Shown here piece by piece: positions 21,848-33,972 of a stretch of 64,000 nucleotides of DNA; position 1 is the stretch's first letter; the number at the start of each line of letters is the position of its first letter. The DNA is from Brachyhypopomus gauderio. Its lineage: Eukaryota > Chordata > Actinopteri > Gymnotiformes > Hypopomidae. The position numbers and the translations under genes were made by a program. The DNA lies in assembly GCF_052324685.1 (NCBI RefSeq), contig NC_135212.1, forward strand, positions 15,248,410 through 15,312,409. Reading direction: 5' to 3'. The notes beneath the pieces are model-generated. The model saw only the letters and a list, made by a program, of their open reading frames with translations. It was not told the DNA's origin and did no database searches.

Positions 21848-24800
21848 TCAGACTCTGCATTCCATCCTTTGCATGGCAAATACCTGCTGTCGGCGTGGCA
21901 ACGGTGCCACAGCTTGGACCATCTTCCTCTTGCTCCTCCTCTTCCTCTTCCTCCTGATCGCCATGGCCACGATGGCACCAGCAAGCACAAGCACGCAGGC
22001 AGTCAGGCACACGCAGGAGAAGACCAGGGGGTTGTTCTCAGCCATCCTGGCACACAGCCAGCAACCCGCCTGCCTGTCACTCCGCTCGCACAGCGCAGGG
22101 TTGACACCGGGGGCCAGGAAGCCACGGTGTAACACCAGGTCCCGGTACACAGAGACAGACAGCTTGGCTCGGGCGCGGTGGTGGGAGGAGGTGAAGAAAC
22201 CAAACTCAGGAGCATGACGGTCCTGGAGCTTCCAGACGTAAAACCCACGTAGATCGATGCCATCTAGCTCACGTGCTGCAGAGAGGGATAGAGAGAGAGA
22301 GAGAGAGATAGATAGAGAGAATGAATAGAAAAGAGCATTAAACCAGGAGAGAAAGAACTCGTGTGTAAGTGGATTCAAACCCTCTCCATGTGCTCATTTA
22401 ATGCAAGGAAACTGCTCTACACATTATGTACAATCACCAGTTAGCATGAAAAGTCACTGGACAAAAGGTCACTCAAAAGGTCACTCAAAAGCCACATCAA
22501 TCCATTCTAATCTAAAACCGTTAATCAATAATCAATCATTCCAAAATCAATTGCTACTGTAATATATACTGGAAGGTCATATTGGGCCATCTGGACCTTG
22601 ACCACCACTTATTACAAATGTACTAATGTAGAACATTAAAAGTCAATATGTACAATCATTTGCTTTAGTAATAACTGGGTTAGCCAACAACCATTCACCA
22701 TCTTGAACCTTTTAATATTGTTATTGCTATGTATGTACAATTGTTGGAATATCTATAGGTTCCTTCACCTCCAAACCTTGAATCCAAAATCCAGTCCAGG
22801 GTTTTGACATGGCTAATATTCGATTTACATCATACAATATATAGGCAGTGTACATTCAAACATAGGTGGATATTCATAAAAGCAGACCTTCACATGAGTT
22901 ACTATTGTCTGCTTTCTTTTAGGATCACAAGATGTGTAGCTATAATACAGGTCCTTCAAAAAAAAATTAGCATATTGTGATAAAGTTCATTATTTTCCAT
23001 AATGTAATGATAAAAATTAAACTTTCATATATTTTAGATTCATTGCACGTGTTGGTGCACCAACTGAAATATTTCAGGTCTTTTATTGTTTTAATACTGA
23101 TGGTTTTGTCATACAGCTAATGAAAACCCAAAGTTCCATATCATGAAAAGGTTCTCTAAACGAGCTATTAACCTAATCATCTGAATCAACAAATTAACTC
23201 TAAACAACTGCAAAAATTTCTGAGACTTTTAAAAACTCCCAGCCTGGTTCATTACTTAAAACTGCAATCATGGGTAAGACTGCCGACCTGACTGCTGTCC
23301 AGAAGGCCATCATTGACACCCTCAAGCAAGAGGGTAAGACACAGAAAAAAAATCTGAATGAATAGCCTGTTCCCAGAGTGCTGTATCAAGGCAACTCAGT
23401 GGGAAGGAAAAAGTGTGGCAGAAAATGCTGGACAACGAGAAGAGGTGAGCGGACCCTGAGGAAGATTGTGGAGAAGGGCTGATTCCAGACCTTGGGGGAC
23501 CTGCGGAGTCTGGAGTAGAAACATCCCGAGCCACCGTGCACAGGCGTGTGCAGTAAATGGGCTACAGGTGCTGCATTCCCCAGGTCAAGCCACTTTTGAA
23601 CCAGAAACAGCAGCAGAAGCGCCTGACCTGGACTACAGAGAAGCAGCACTGGACTGTTGCTCAGTGGTTCAAAGTACTTTTTTCAGATGAAAGCTAATTT
23701 TGCATGTCGTTCGGAAATCAAGGTGCCAGCCAGAGTCTGGAGGGAGACTGGGGAGAAGGAAATGCCAAAATGCCTGAAGTCCAGTGTCAAGTACCCACAG
23801 TCAGTGATGGTCTGGGGTGCCATGTCAGCTGCTGGTGTTGGTCCACTGTGTTTTATCAAGGGCAGGGTAAATGCAGCTAGCTATCAGGAGATTTTGGAGC
23901 ACTTCATACTTCTATCTACTGAAAAGCTTTATGGAGATTTTTCAGCATGACCTGGCACCTGTTCACAGTGCCAAAACCACTGGTAAATGGTTTACCATGG
24001 TATTACTGTGCTCAATTGGCCTGCCAACTCTGCTTACCTGAACCGCATAGAGAATCTGTGGGATATTGTGAATAGAAAGTTGAGATTTTTTATTGAGATA
24101 ATTGAGTTGAGATAATTATTTGAAGGTTGAAGTTTTTTGTATTAAAAACACTTTTCTATTATTGGTCAGATGAAATATGCGAATTTTTTTAGAAGGACCT
24201 ATACAGTTTAAGTGACCACACTGAGACCATTGTGAAGAGACTGAAGACATATTGAGACCATTTTGAAGAGACTGAAGAGACACTGAGACCATTTTGAAGA
24301 GACTAAAGACATTGAGAACACAAATCCGTTTACACGAAAACACAAAAAAGTAAACCAACCTGAATAAGTGTCAATCTATTAATGCCATTCAAAAACATTA
24401 CATCACAAAATAACTTAGATTGCACTGAAAGAGTGTTTGCTCCTTGGGAATCAAACCCATGATCAGAGTGAGCTAAAGGTACGTTGGGCAGTAAATCATC
24501 AAAAGGTGTAGTACAGCAACAGTGTAATGGTAACATAAGGCTTGATGGATGAGCCAGAGCAAGAGTAGAGTGGAGCATCCATGAAACACAAATAACACAA
24601 ATACATTTACCACGCTGAGACACAGATAACACAAATACATTTACCACATTGAGACACAGATAAAACAAATACATTTACCACTCTGAGACACAGATAACAC
24701 AAATACATTTACCACTCTGAGACACAAATAACACAGATACATTTACCACTCTGAGACACAGATAACACAAATACATTTACCACTCTGAGACACAAATAAC

Positions 24801-27800
24801 ACAGATCAATACATTTACCAATCTGAGACACAAATAACACAGATACATTTACCACTCTGAGACACAGATAACACAAATACATTTACCATTCTGAGACACA
24901 GATAACACAAATACATTTACCGCTCTGAGACACAAATAACACAGATCAATACATTTACCAATCTGAGACACAAATAACACAAATACATTTACCAATCTGA
25001 GACACAAATAACACAGATACATTTACCACTCTGAGACTGTGACGGGCAGGGTGTGCGAACCAAAAGGAAGCGATCACGCCAAGTCTCAGGGAAAAAGGAT
25101 GGTTTAATATAAAGTGTGCAAACCTAAAACCCGTGCAATAGATCCAAATTAAGGATATAATGACCAGCGGTCAACTGGTACAAAGACAAGACATATATAG
25201 ACAGACAAACGACCATCAGGTGGGAACGGATCACGGGCTCCGCCCACCTGAGGGGCGTACACGACGTCACAAAACAACAACAACACAGCCGCTGTGGACA
25301 GAGGCGGCCGGTAGGGGGCCGCCTCACCGTGACAGAGACACAGATAACGCAAACGAATACATTTACCACTCTGAGACACAAATAACACAGATGAATACAT
25401 TTACCACTCTGAGACACAGATAACGCAAACGAATACATTTACCACTCTGAGACACAAATAACACAGATACATTTACCACTCTGAGACACAGATAACACAA
25501 ACGAATACATTTACCACTCTGAGACACAAATAACACAAATACATTTACCACTCTGAGACACAAATAACACAAATACATTTACCACTCTGAGACACAGATA
25601 ACACAAATACATTTACCACGCTGAGACACAGATAACACAAATACATTTACCACTCTGAGACACAAATAACACAGATACATTTACCACTCTGAGACACAAA
25701 TAACACAAATACATTTACCACTCTGAGACACAGATAAAAAATTAGTCCTGTTTTACATTTACATTTACATTTATGGCATTTAGCAGACGCTCTCATCCAG
25801 AGTGCACGAAGTACACGAAGTGCTTTGCATCTGATCACAATTTTAGTCCTGCCTCAACATGTTAGTCCTGCTTTTACGTGTTAGTCCTGCCTCTACTTGT
25901 TAGTCTTGCCTCTACGTGTTAGTCCTGCCTCATGCAGCATTCCACCTTTCTCCATCCCAGAATTTTCTGCATGAAATCTCACGAAAATTTTAAAAAATTG
26001 ATATTCAATTTGAAATTCAATTACAATTCATTCAATTCAATTCAATTCATTTGAAATGAAATTCAATTACAAATAAAACCACTATATCAAAAAAGGCCAT
26101 TCCAATTCTACCATATAATCAGCACATATAAAAGTATATAACAGAACAAAAAAATTGAAAAAATAAATATAGGTATTTTGGGAATCAGTGTCCAAACAAG
26201 GGTACCGTACGTGTGAAATCGGATATTTGACAGCAAATTGTGCAAAAACTGCACCACATACAGGCAACTTAATTATTACTTCAACATTGCCACTGGAAGT
26301 ACTTTGAAACATAAAACATAGATCAGCCTTCTTCTACTCCATCCATGAGATAATGACAGGTGAAAATGACTCTTAGTTGATTTTTTTCTAACTTTGGGAA
26401 TTTTTCTTGACACAACACAACTTACAGCACCAGAAAGTACATAAATCACAAGTATACAACTTTCTAAACATACAAAAAAATTCAGCCTTCTAACTGTAAT
26501 AGTTTTAGAGATATTCACATTCAAATATTGCTATTTAGCCACTTTCGCAAAAGATGCGTCTGATGGTGGGGTTACAAAAACGGCTGTATGTTACGGAACA
26601 GCTCCGGACCCTTCCCTGTGGGCGTGCCGCTACGTTGTCTGCGTGTCGTTTTGTCCATGTTTGTACTTCCGTGGGTGTGGGTTGTTTGTGAGCATGTTCG
26701 TTTGTTACACCTGTGCCTTGTCTCGAGGTCACGTGAGTCTGTGTAATTCACCTATTTAATGTGCGTTCGCGTGGGGTCTAGTGCTCGTCTTTGTCTAAAG
26801 TTTCGTGTCAGCGTGAGTGTGTCTGTTGGGCTTGCGCTCCGCACGGAGCTTTCACGTCAAGAAGTGTTTAATAAACGTCTTGTGTTGCACCATTCTCGCT
26901 CGTCGTGCCTCCTCCATCGAGCGTGACACTGTAACTCTTGAAATATTGAACATGGAACAGAAATACTTTTTTCCATGAAACATATCTGCCTACAAATGGG
27001 GAAAGTTTGAAGGGATTCTGAGATGGTCAGGTGGGGACCATTGGTTGAGTTTATATGGAATGACCTACAAGTCTTTATTTCTTTCTAACTTTAATAATAG
27101 TATAATAAAACTGTTAACAGTGCCTGTGTTCTCATCCTCATTAGGCCATACACATGGACACACACAGACACACACGGATACACACAGACACACACAGACA
27201 CACACGGACACACACAGACTCACACGGACACACACAGACTCACACAGACACACACAGACACACACAGACTCACAGACACACACGGATACACACAGACTCA
27301 CACAGACTCACACAGACACACACAGACACACACGGACACACACAGACTCACACAGACACACACTCACACAGAGCATCAACCTCCTCCTAGATCTGTTGAG
27401 GAATGTGTGTTAGTTGCCCTCCATAAACACCAGCTCTAAAACCTACATGAGCTGATAAGGAATGTTGTGTCCTGCAACCTTTAAACTTTGACTTTGCTGA
27501 AAGTAAAAGATTGTACGCACAAGAGATAGTAGATACTGTAGATAGTAGCAAAACAACATGTTCATCAGAATATACTTGACGCTTAGAAGCAAATTTGCAA
27601 ATGTAGTAATTGGGAGCCATTCCTCTCTAGTGCACGCTCTCTAGTGCACGCTCTCTAGTGCATTCTCTCTAGTGCACTCTCTCTAGTGCACTCTCTAGTG
27701 CACGCTCTCTAGTGCACTCTATCTAGTTCACTCTCTCTAGTGCACTCTCTAGCGCACGCTCTCTAGTTCATGCTCTCTAGTGCACTGTCTAGTGCATACT

Positions 27801-29850
27801 CTCTTGTGCACTTTCTCTAGTGCACTCTCTCTAGTGCACGCTCTCTCTAGTGGATGCTCTCTAGTGCACTCTCTCTATTGGACTCTCTAGTGCATTCTCT
27901 TTAGTGCACACTCTCTAGTGTACTCTCTCTTGTGTGTTCTCTCTAGTGCACGCTTTCTAGTGCACTCTCTTGTGCACTCTCTCTAGTGCATGCTCTCTAG
28001 TGCACGCTCTCTAGTGGACGTTCTCTAGTGCATGCTCTCTAGTGCACTCTCTCTAGTGCACACTCTGTAGTGCACACTCTCTAGTGGACTCTCTCTAGTG
28101 CACTCTCTAGGGCACGCTCTCTAGTGCACTCTCTTTAGTGCACTCTCTAGTGCACACTCTCTAGTGCACTCTCTAGTGCAGGGGTACTCAACTGGCGAAC
28201 CGCGGTCCGGATCCGGACCCGAACGCAGTCCTGTCCGGACCCAATCTCATTCCTGATTAACTGGATACGGACCAAAAAAAAAACTGGAGCATTTATTTCA
28301 GGGCTGTTGAAAAAACACTCGTCACGAGTGTTACGTTGGCCACCCCCGCTCAACAACTTACGTTCGCCACCCCCCCTCCCCTTCAACAACTTACGTTCGC
28401 CACCCCCGCCGCACCGGACCTCAGGTCACAGGTATCTGCCAAAATTGGACCGCGGACAAATTTAGTTGAGTACCCCTGCTCTAGTGCACTTTCTAATGCA
28501 TGCTCTCTTGTGCACTTTCTTTAGTGCACGCTCTCTAGTGGACGCTCTCTAGTGCACTCTCTCTAGTGGACTCTCTCTAGTGCACTCTCTTTAGTGCACT
28601 CTCTAGTGTACGCTCTCTAGTGCACGCTTTCTAGTGCACTCTCTCTTGTGTGTTCTCTCTAGTGCACGCTCTCTAGTGCACACTCTCTAGTGCACTCTCT
28701 CGTGCACTCTCTCGTGCATGCTCTCTAGTGCACGCTCTAGTGCACACTCTCTAGTGCACTCTCTCTAGTGCACGCTCTCTAGTGCACGCTCAAGTGCACA
28801 CTCTATAGTGCACACTCTCTAGTGCACTCTCTCTAGTGCACGCTCTCTAGTGCACGCTCTAGTGCACACTCTATAGTGCACACTCTCTAGTGCACTCTCT
28901 CTAGTGCACGCTCTCTAGTGCACTGTCACGTAGGGCTACGCCCCCCTCTCCTAGCTGTCACTCCAGTTTCCCTGCTCCTCGTGTCTGTGTTGTTCGTTGC
29001 TCGTTGATTCCACCTTGTTGTCTGTTTCTATGGTTTCCTCCCCAACTGCCACGCCCGTGTCGTCAGTGTCTCCAGCTGTATCTGGTTCAGTCCTGTGTGT
29101 TTATATCCCTGTGTTTCCCTAGCCTGTTGTCGGTTGTTTTGTGGATTTGTGTTTTTCATCGCTGCTCCTGGTATTTACTATCTCCGTTGTTCTCTCTCTG
29201 TTCTTGTTACCCTGCCTGGTTTTGTTATTGTTCTGTGTCCGTCATGCCCATGTATTTGTCTAACCTGGATGTCTCTCCTGTTATGACTCCTTATTAAATC
29301 TCTCTCTCCTCAGCGTTTGTGTCTGCCTCCTTGCTCCACAGCTCTAGCTGCGTTACATGCACTCTAGTTAAAAAGAATTAGTATGAAAAACCTGGAAGTC
29401 AAAGTTGAAATTAGAACAATATTTTTTGGATTGGTTCTCACTAATGATCAGTCACTTGGTTCTTTATCCATTTTCATATATTGCATTATTAATTTCTTAA
29501 CAAAATGTTTTTATTTGCTTATTGTAATAACGCAATTATATATATAAATTTTGTGTTGTGTCATTTCCTCATCCAGTGTTGATCAGAAGAGAATGGACTC
29601 TGCCCATCGGAGTCTGGTGTTGACACAGCGCTGACACATTTAATCAGATCAGCTGTGTTTCATGTACATGTAGACCTAGACTGAACATATTTTCTGTGTA
29701 ATTAAGCCAAATGAAGTCTAATGAAATCTAATGAAGTCAAACTAAGTTTAATCTGCCATAAACCAAAGGCCATGTTAAAGGAACTGTTGTGCTCTGATAT
29801 AAATATTAATGTTGAGTTTTGTCATGGTTTGAGCACTCTGCAAATGTGCA

Positions 29851-29911
<61 letters not shown>

Positions 29912-32900
29912 ACCACAGCCCCTTAGTAATCACTTGTGTGTTGATGGTTTAATGTGGACAAAATGTTTTGATTAGGGTTAAAATCACAGTTGACAAATAT
30001 GGCACATTTACATTTTTACCTTTATGTTTATATAACTGCGTATACTGCTAGATGAAAGTATGGACAGGAAACACAATAGGAATTAACTGATTTGAAATGA
30101 CTTGCTTACATGGGTCATTTTTTTAAATGGTTGGATGGTTTTATGGTTTAAACTATTCCTCATGACCTGATTTTAGGCTAAATGTAAACCCAACTATTGT
30201 TCTAAAATGTGGGAGAAAACCTACAAATACAAATTTTTACTCCAATAAATGTGCACTGGGCTTGAGGCCAGTCTAAGTCTTAGTCTTAGTCTCAGTCGTA
30301 GTCTTAGTCTTAGACTTGGGATGAGTCAGTATTGTTTGGTTCATTCACAAATCTGCAACTGGACATTAAATATTTAAAATCTTAAATTGTTTCACTGTTA
30401 TTCAATGTGCTGTGAGCTGATGGTAATACCAGTGTACATACACATAGAGCTTTAGAGTTTTCTAAATTTCTAGATTTTTAACGTCATTCGTTTGAGCTTA
30501 CCCTTCAGCGCCTCCTGCAGGTAACTCCTTATGTAGGTCTGTCTCAGCTGATCATCATGGGCTGCCTGGTCATCAATACCCGTCGCTGTGACAACAATAG
30601 AACGAGTGTCTCCGTAACGATTCTTTACCCAGACGAGGACCCTGCGGAGGCCCCAGGGGGTGAGAGTCTGGCCCTTATTTGAAGCAGGCCATGTGGGGTC
30701 AGCCATGAAGGAGCAGCCGTGCTCATGGGCAGGAGCCTGGGGCCCTTGCCGTACGTCTGGCCGCCTTGGGTAAACCAGCCGTGTTGTGAAATGATTAAGG
30801 GCGATAAAATCTAGAGCCCCTCGGAGTTCTCGTCTCTCCTCCTCAGAGAAGTAAGGCAAGTGTAAGGGGCCTGTTTCCAAATATTCATAGCAGGTATTTT
30901 GTCGGTTTTTGTCGGGGCAGGCCAGGTCCCTCAGGAAAGGATCGAGGAAACGTCCAAGTTCAAACAGCAGGAAGTGTTGAACAGTGCTTGCATGCGATTT
31001 CAGGAACGGATTTGCAGGTTCCACCCAGTCGGCATGCACTGCAAAGCTGACTTGCCCCCCCTGCTGGCGGAAGTGCGTGTGGTAAACCTTCCATGCGCGT
31101 GCGTGAGCCAACAGCAGGTGGCGCTCCACCGCCCGCCCGCTCCCACTGTACACTTCTGTTAGCCGGTTGGGCTCGTTAATGGTAATCCAGACTGACACTA
31201 AGGCCCCGAACTCCCGATAACAAAATGTGGAGTAGTGGGCAAAAGCCTCCACGATGCTCGTGTTCATCCAGCCATCTTGGGCGTGCAGCGGCGTGGGCAA
31301 GCCCAGGGTGGGAGAGGTGAAGCTGGGGTGGTAGAGGGTGGCGGCTGCCTGGATGCCTCTCTTCCGGAGCTCCGTCAGCATGCAGCGGTAAAAGCGCACC
31401 ACTTCCTCGTCCGCGCTGGAGGCGTCGCCCTGGGGGAGGAGCTGGGCCCAGTCCAGGGCGAAGCGGTAATGTGATGACCCCGTGACCTCCAGCAGGTGCA
31501 TGTGACGTTGAATAGCCAGGAAGTCAGTGCATTGTGAGGCTCGTGTCTGAAGCGTCACCCCAGCAACAGGGTGGAGGGCGCCGTCACCTGAGAAATTCCA
31601 GCGGTACACGTGAGGATCGGTGAACTGGGGGGAGGTAGGCTGGTGTTGAACCTGTGAAAAATACAAACACTTCCTTCAGCATGTGACATACAGAAAACAT
31701 CTCCCTCTTTACTGTGATTCTCTCCATCTTCTTACCCATACTCACCTGCTGGATGAAGTCAGCCACACCAAAATGGAAGTCACATGGGAAATGTCCCCTG
31801 ATATTCTGATCTGTCTCATTGTTTGTGAAACCGTTGTCTTTAACGATCTGCCTGTAGTATTGTGCAGATGTCTTTGGGATCCTGACACGTTGAGGCAGGT
31901 CAAAGTCTATGTAGAAGAGTCCCCTTCTTATGGTGTAACCGCTGGTCCACTCAATGCCGTCCACCAGGGACCAAGCAGTGTAGCCAAACACCTTCACGTT
32001 CTCCACAACCATAGCTGAGACACACGTGCCAAGAATATAATTAAAGATGCGAACAGGTCTTGGCATCAAAATCATGTATTACAGGAAGAGTATCTGCACC
32101 TCATGAATACACTCCTACACGCACTCTTACCTTGAAGCACCTGATTAATTAACTTTTTCATGACATAAATAGTGATTGTGTCCTCCACTCCTACAGAGGC
32201 ATTGGAGAACCAGCCACTCTCTGCCACCAGCACCTGTGGGTCCCCGTACTCCTGTTGAACCCAGCCCAGCACCTTCCTCAGGTCCAGCACCCCCATCTGG
32301 CCAAAGCGGACCTGGCCTCGCATTGCCTGCACAGTGTCTGGTCCAAAACTCAAGGAGAAGAAGTCAGCAGTTCCGTGAACCCAGAGCTTCTCCTCTGGGG
32401 TGAACTTGGGGATGAGACCCTGGTGTGTGGCCTGCAGGGATCTTGGGTAATCCCCACTTCCATGTATAGGCTCTGCAAACCAGCCAATCACAGCCTCCAT
32501 AGACTTCTGACACAATTCAACATTGGCTGGTGTGGCCTGTCGTTTAAATGGCTCCACCCAGTGGGAGCCGAGCGTGATGGAGATGAGGCCACGCTGGTGG
32601 GGGCGGTACTCATCATTGTACACATGCCACGTTCGTGCATGAGCCTGTCAGTTTAGAAAAAGGAAGAAAAAGTGAGAGTTCATGTTGAGGTCAGCAGGTC
32701 ATCATCTGAACACTCAGGTGAGTCTTGTGACTCCACACAGAAACCTCATGCACTTTATGCCTCTTACCTAACAAAAAATCTCTAAAAGCTCCTGTAATAA
32801 TCTGTGATCCATGCAGTGCAAAGACACCTGAAGAACTTTTGCATCTCCTCCAGCCTTCAACGTCTCTCTCAGTCAAAATCATTACAACTTATTGTCCATC

Positions 32901-33972
32901 AGATAAATGTGGTTTATAATATATATATACATTATTGGCAGTTTCATGTTGATTGCATACATTTTGATTGTATGTAACTAATGGCAAACAGACATAGTGG
33001 ACTCTGGTGAGGTAATAACGCGTAAAGTTCAAAGTTCACAGCCAAACAGAATATCCCTCAAGCATTCTTATCCTACAAAGACACATCAATGAAAATCAGT
33101 ATGAGTAGAGAAAGCCACTATTATTCTGCATCAGCTCCTCCAAACCTATGATCGAGAAAAATGAACCCCAGCATTGACCTTTGACCTTGTGACCTTGCAC
33201 TCACCCTGATGAGGTTGTGTGCAACGATGAAGGGGACAGCAGGGTTCCTGGGTTCCCCTGGAGCGTGGGCCCCTGTGCCGTACCCCAGAGCTGCGATGAG
33301 GAGTGGGTTATGCATCGTCATCCAGTATCGCACCTCTTGGCCGAATGTTCTGAAACAAAACTGGGCGTAGTCAGTAAAGATCTGCACCATGGCTGGGTTT
33401 GTCCAGCCGTCCAACTGCTCCTGAAGTCTCTGGGGCAGATCCCAGTGGAACAGGGTCACCACGGGCTCCACACCCATCCCCCTCAGCCTGCCGATCAGGC
33501 GGCTGTAGTGCTCCACCGCGGCGTGGTTGGGTCGTCCCGTGGCATTACCATCCGGGAACAGGCGTGGCCATGAGAGGGAGAAAGCATAAAACTTCACTCC
33601 AAGGTACTGAATTGCCTCTAGATCCTTCTCCCAAAGGGCATAACTATCACTGGCCATGTCGTCCATCACCATACCAACGCTGCTCCCCGTTCTGGGATGG
33701 CCTTTTTGGAGTTGGTGGGAGAAGTGGTCCCATATAGACGGCCCTTTCCCGTCCTGATCCCAGGATCCTTCCGTTGAGAATGCAGATGTTCCGACACCCC
33801 AGAGGAACCCTGTGGGAAACGTAGCAGACAGGAAATCGTGCTTGTTTGGTGGCTGCTGCCACAGGCTCCTGCCATCTCCTGATGCGCTCTGCACGCCGAC
33901 AACCGGACACATTAGGATGAGGAGGGACAGATGAAGAGACAGGGGAGAAGAAAACGAAAGGGCGCAGGTCAT
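21848..33972 (-). CDS. klb: beta-klotho, complete, 5 exons
   Basis: Single-pass membrane co-receptor for endocrine FGF19/FGF21-type hormones with FGF receptors. CDS exons: 33205-33972, 32131-32644, 31746-32014, 30502-31651, 21848-22275; phases and GT-AG sites agree, giving 1042 aa (human 1044). A signal peptide (about 1-28) precedes two glycosidase-family-1 domains, KL1 (about 50-480) and KL2 (about 520-930). KL1 has Asn222 (TMHNP) where the acid/base Glu belongs but keeps a Glu398 nucleophile position (VAESGW). KL2 keeps Glu677 (TINEP) but has Ala873 (VTATG) at the nucleophile. This complementary loss is the beta-klotho signature and marks a pseudoenzyme. The transmembrane helix is about 983-1007, followed by a basic tail ([11 protein letters not shown]). 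Intron 4 is 8.2 kb of repeats. The gene is head to head with the TLR gene. Alpha-klotho is less likely given the tail, the residues and synteny. Confidence 0.97.
22279..22320. repeat. (GA)n microsatellite beside klb exon 5
   Basis: A GA/GATA run abuts the exon 5 acceptor; on the coding strand it forms the CT-rich tract upstream of the splice site. Confidence 0.85.
22948..24201 (+). mobile_element. Tc1-like element, defective
   Basis: About 1.25 kb. Inverted termini: left 'aggtccttcaaaaaaaaatt', right the complement of 'aatttttttagaaggacct', each next to TA. Transposase remnants begin with a start at 23272 ([20 protein letters not shown]) that hits a stop after about 30 codons. A later frame (23657-23950) keeps [20 protein letters not shown], and decayed 'agcatgacctggcacctgtt' and 'accgcatagagaatctgtgg' mark the last two catalytic regions. 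Inactive. Confidence 0.85.
24575..25738. repeat. 34-bp minisatellite in klb intron 4
   Basis: Around 25 copies of a 34-bp unit ('atacatttaccactctgaga' plus 'cacagataacacaa'), some with a small 'tcaat' or 'cgaa' insertion. A solo LTR at 25038-25334 has inserted into one unit. Confidence 0.95.
25038..25334 (-). mobile_element. solo LTR, family A (297 bp)
   Basis: Starts TGTGACGGGC and ends CACCGTGACA, flanked by a perfect 5-bp target duplication GAGAC (25033-25037 and 25335-25339) made from one minisatellite unit. The minus orientation is favoured: read that way, a TATATA box and a later ATTAAA signal fall in LTR order. The second full copy (63021-63317) has exactly the same length. No internal retroelement sequence adjoins it. 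Confidence 0.85.
25752..25830 (+). repeat. dispersed fish repeat fragment
   Basis: Contains 'tatggcatttagcagacgct' and 'ctcatccagagtg', a widespread fish interspersed motif. A second fragment is at 49301-49350. Confidence 0.55.
26589..26928 (+). mobile_element. solo LTR, family B (340 bp)
   Basis: Begins TGTTACGGAACAGC and ends GAGCGTGACA. Flanked by a perfect 5-bp duplication CTGTA (26584-26588 and 26929-26933). It contains a TATTTAA-like box near 26753 and AATAAA at about 26870, in the order expected of an LTR on the plus strand. Confidence 0.85.
27152..27376. repeat. CACACAGACACACGGA-type microsatellite
   Basis: Tandem ACACAGACAC units with interspersed CGGA and CTCA variants. The apparent reading frames (HTDTHRHT) are repeat artefacts. 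Confidence 0.9.
27628..28923. repeat. CTCTCTAGTGCACG minisatellite (about 14 bp) in klb intron 4
   Basis: Roughly 1 kb of degenerate repeats built on 'ctctctagtgcac', interrupted by a hAT-type MITE (28179-28478) and bounded on the right by a solo LTR that inserted into the array's last units. Confidence 0.95.
28179..28478. mobile_element. 300-bp hAT-type MITE
   Basis: Termini CAGGGGTACTCAACT and its complement AGTTGAGTACCCCTG, flanked by a perfect 8-bp duplication CTCTAGTG (28171-28178 and 28479-28486). The body holds two tandem copies of 'caacaacttacgttcgccac' followed by C runs. Non-coding. Confidence 0.9.
28924..29357 (+). mobile_element. solo LTR, family C (434 bp)
   Basis: Starts TGTCACGTAGGGC and ends GCTGCGTTACA, flanked by a perfect 5-bp duplication TGCAC (28919-28923 and 29358-29362). 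ATTAAA near 29292 fits the poly(A) signal of a plus-strand LTR. No internal region adjoins it. Confidence 0.85.
29853..29911. repeat. (TG)n microsatellite
   Basis: Uninterrupted TG run of close to 30 repeats, just before a SINE 3' fragment. Confidence 0.95.
29911..30018 (+). mobile_element. SINE 3' fragment
   Basis: Contains 'caccacagccccttagtaat' and 'gttgacaaatatggcacatt', the body and 3' end of the tRNA-derived SINE family, preceded by its TG run. The tRNA head is missing. Confidence 0.65.

Noticed and set aside
24575-25738. CRISPR-like regular repeats or a repeat protein ([14 protein letters not shown] frames)
   Set aside because: Units are contiguous with no unique spacers, the genome is eukaryotic, and the 34-bp period is not a multiple of three. 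It is a minisatellite.
30470-33972. An active family-1 glycosidase or alpha-klotho
   Set aside because: The catalytic pair is incomplete in both domains, the C-terminal tail is basic, and synteny with ube2k and a TLR1-type gene supports beta-klotho.
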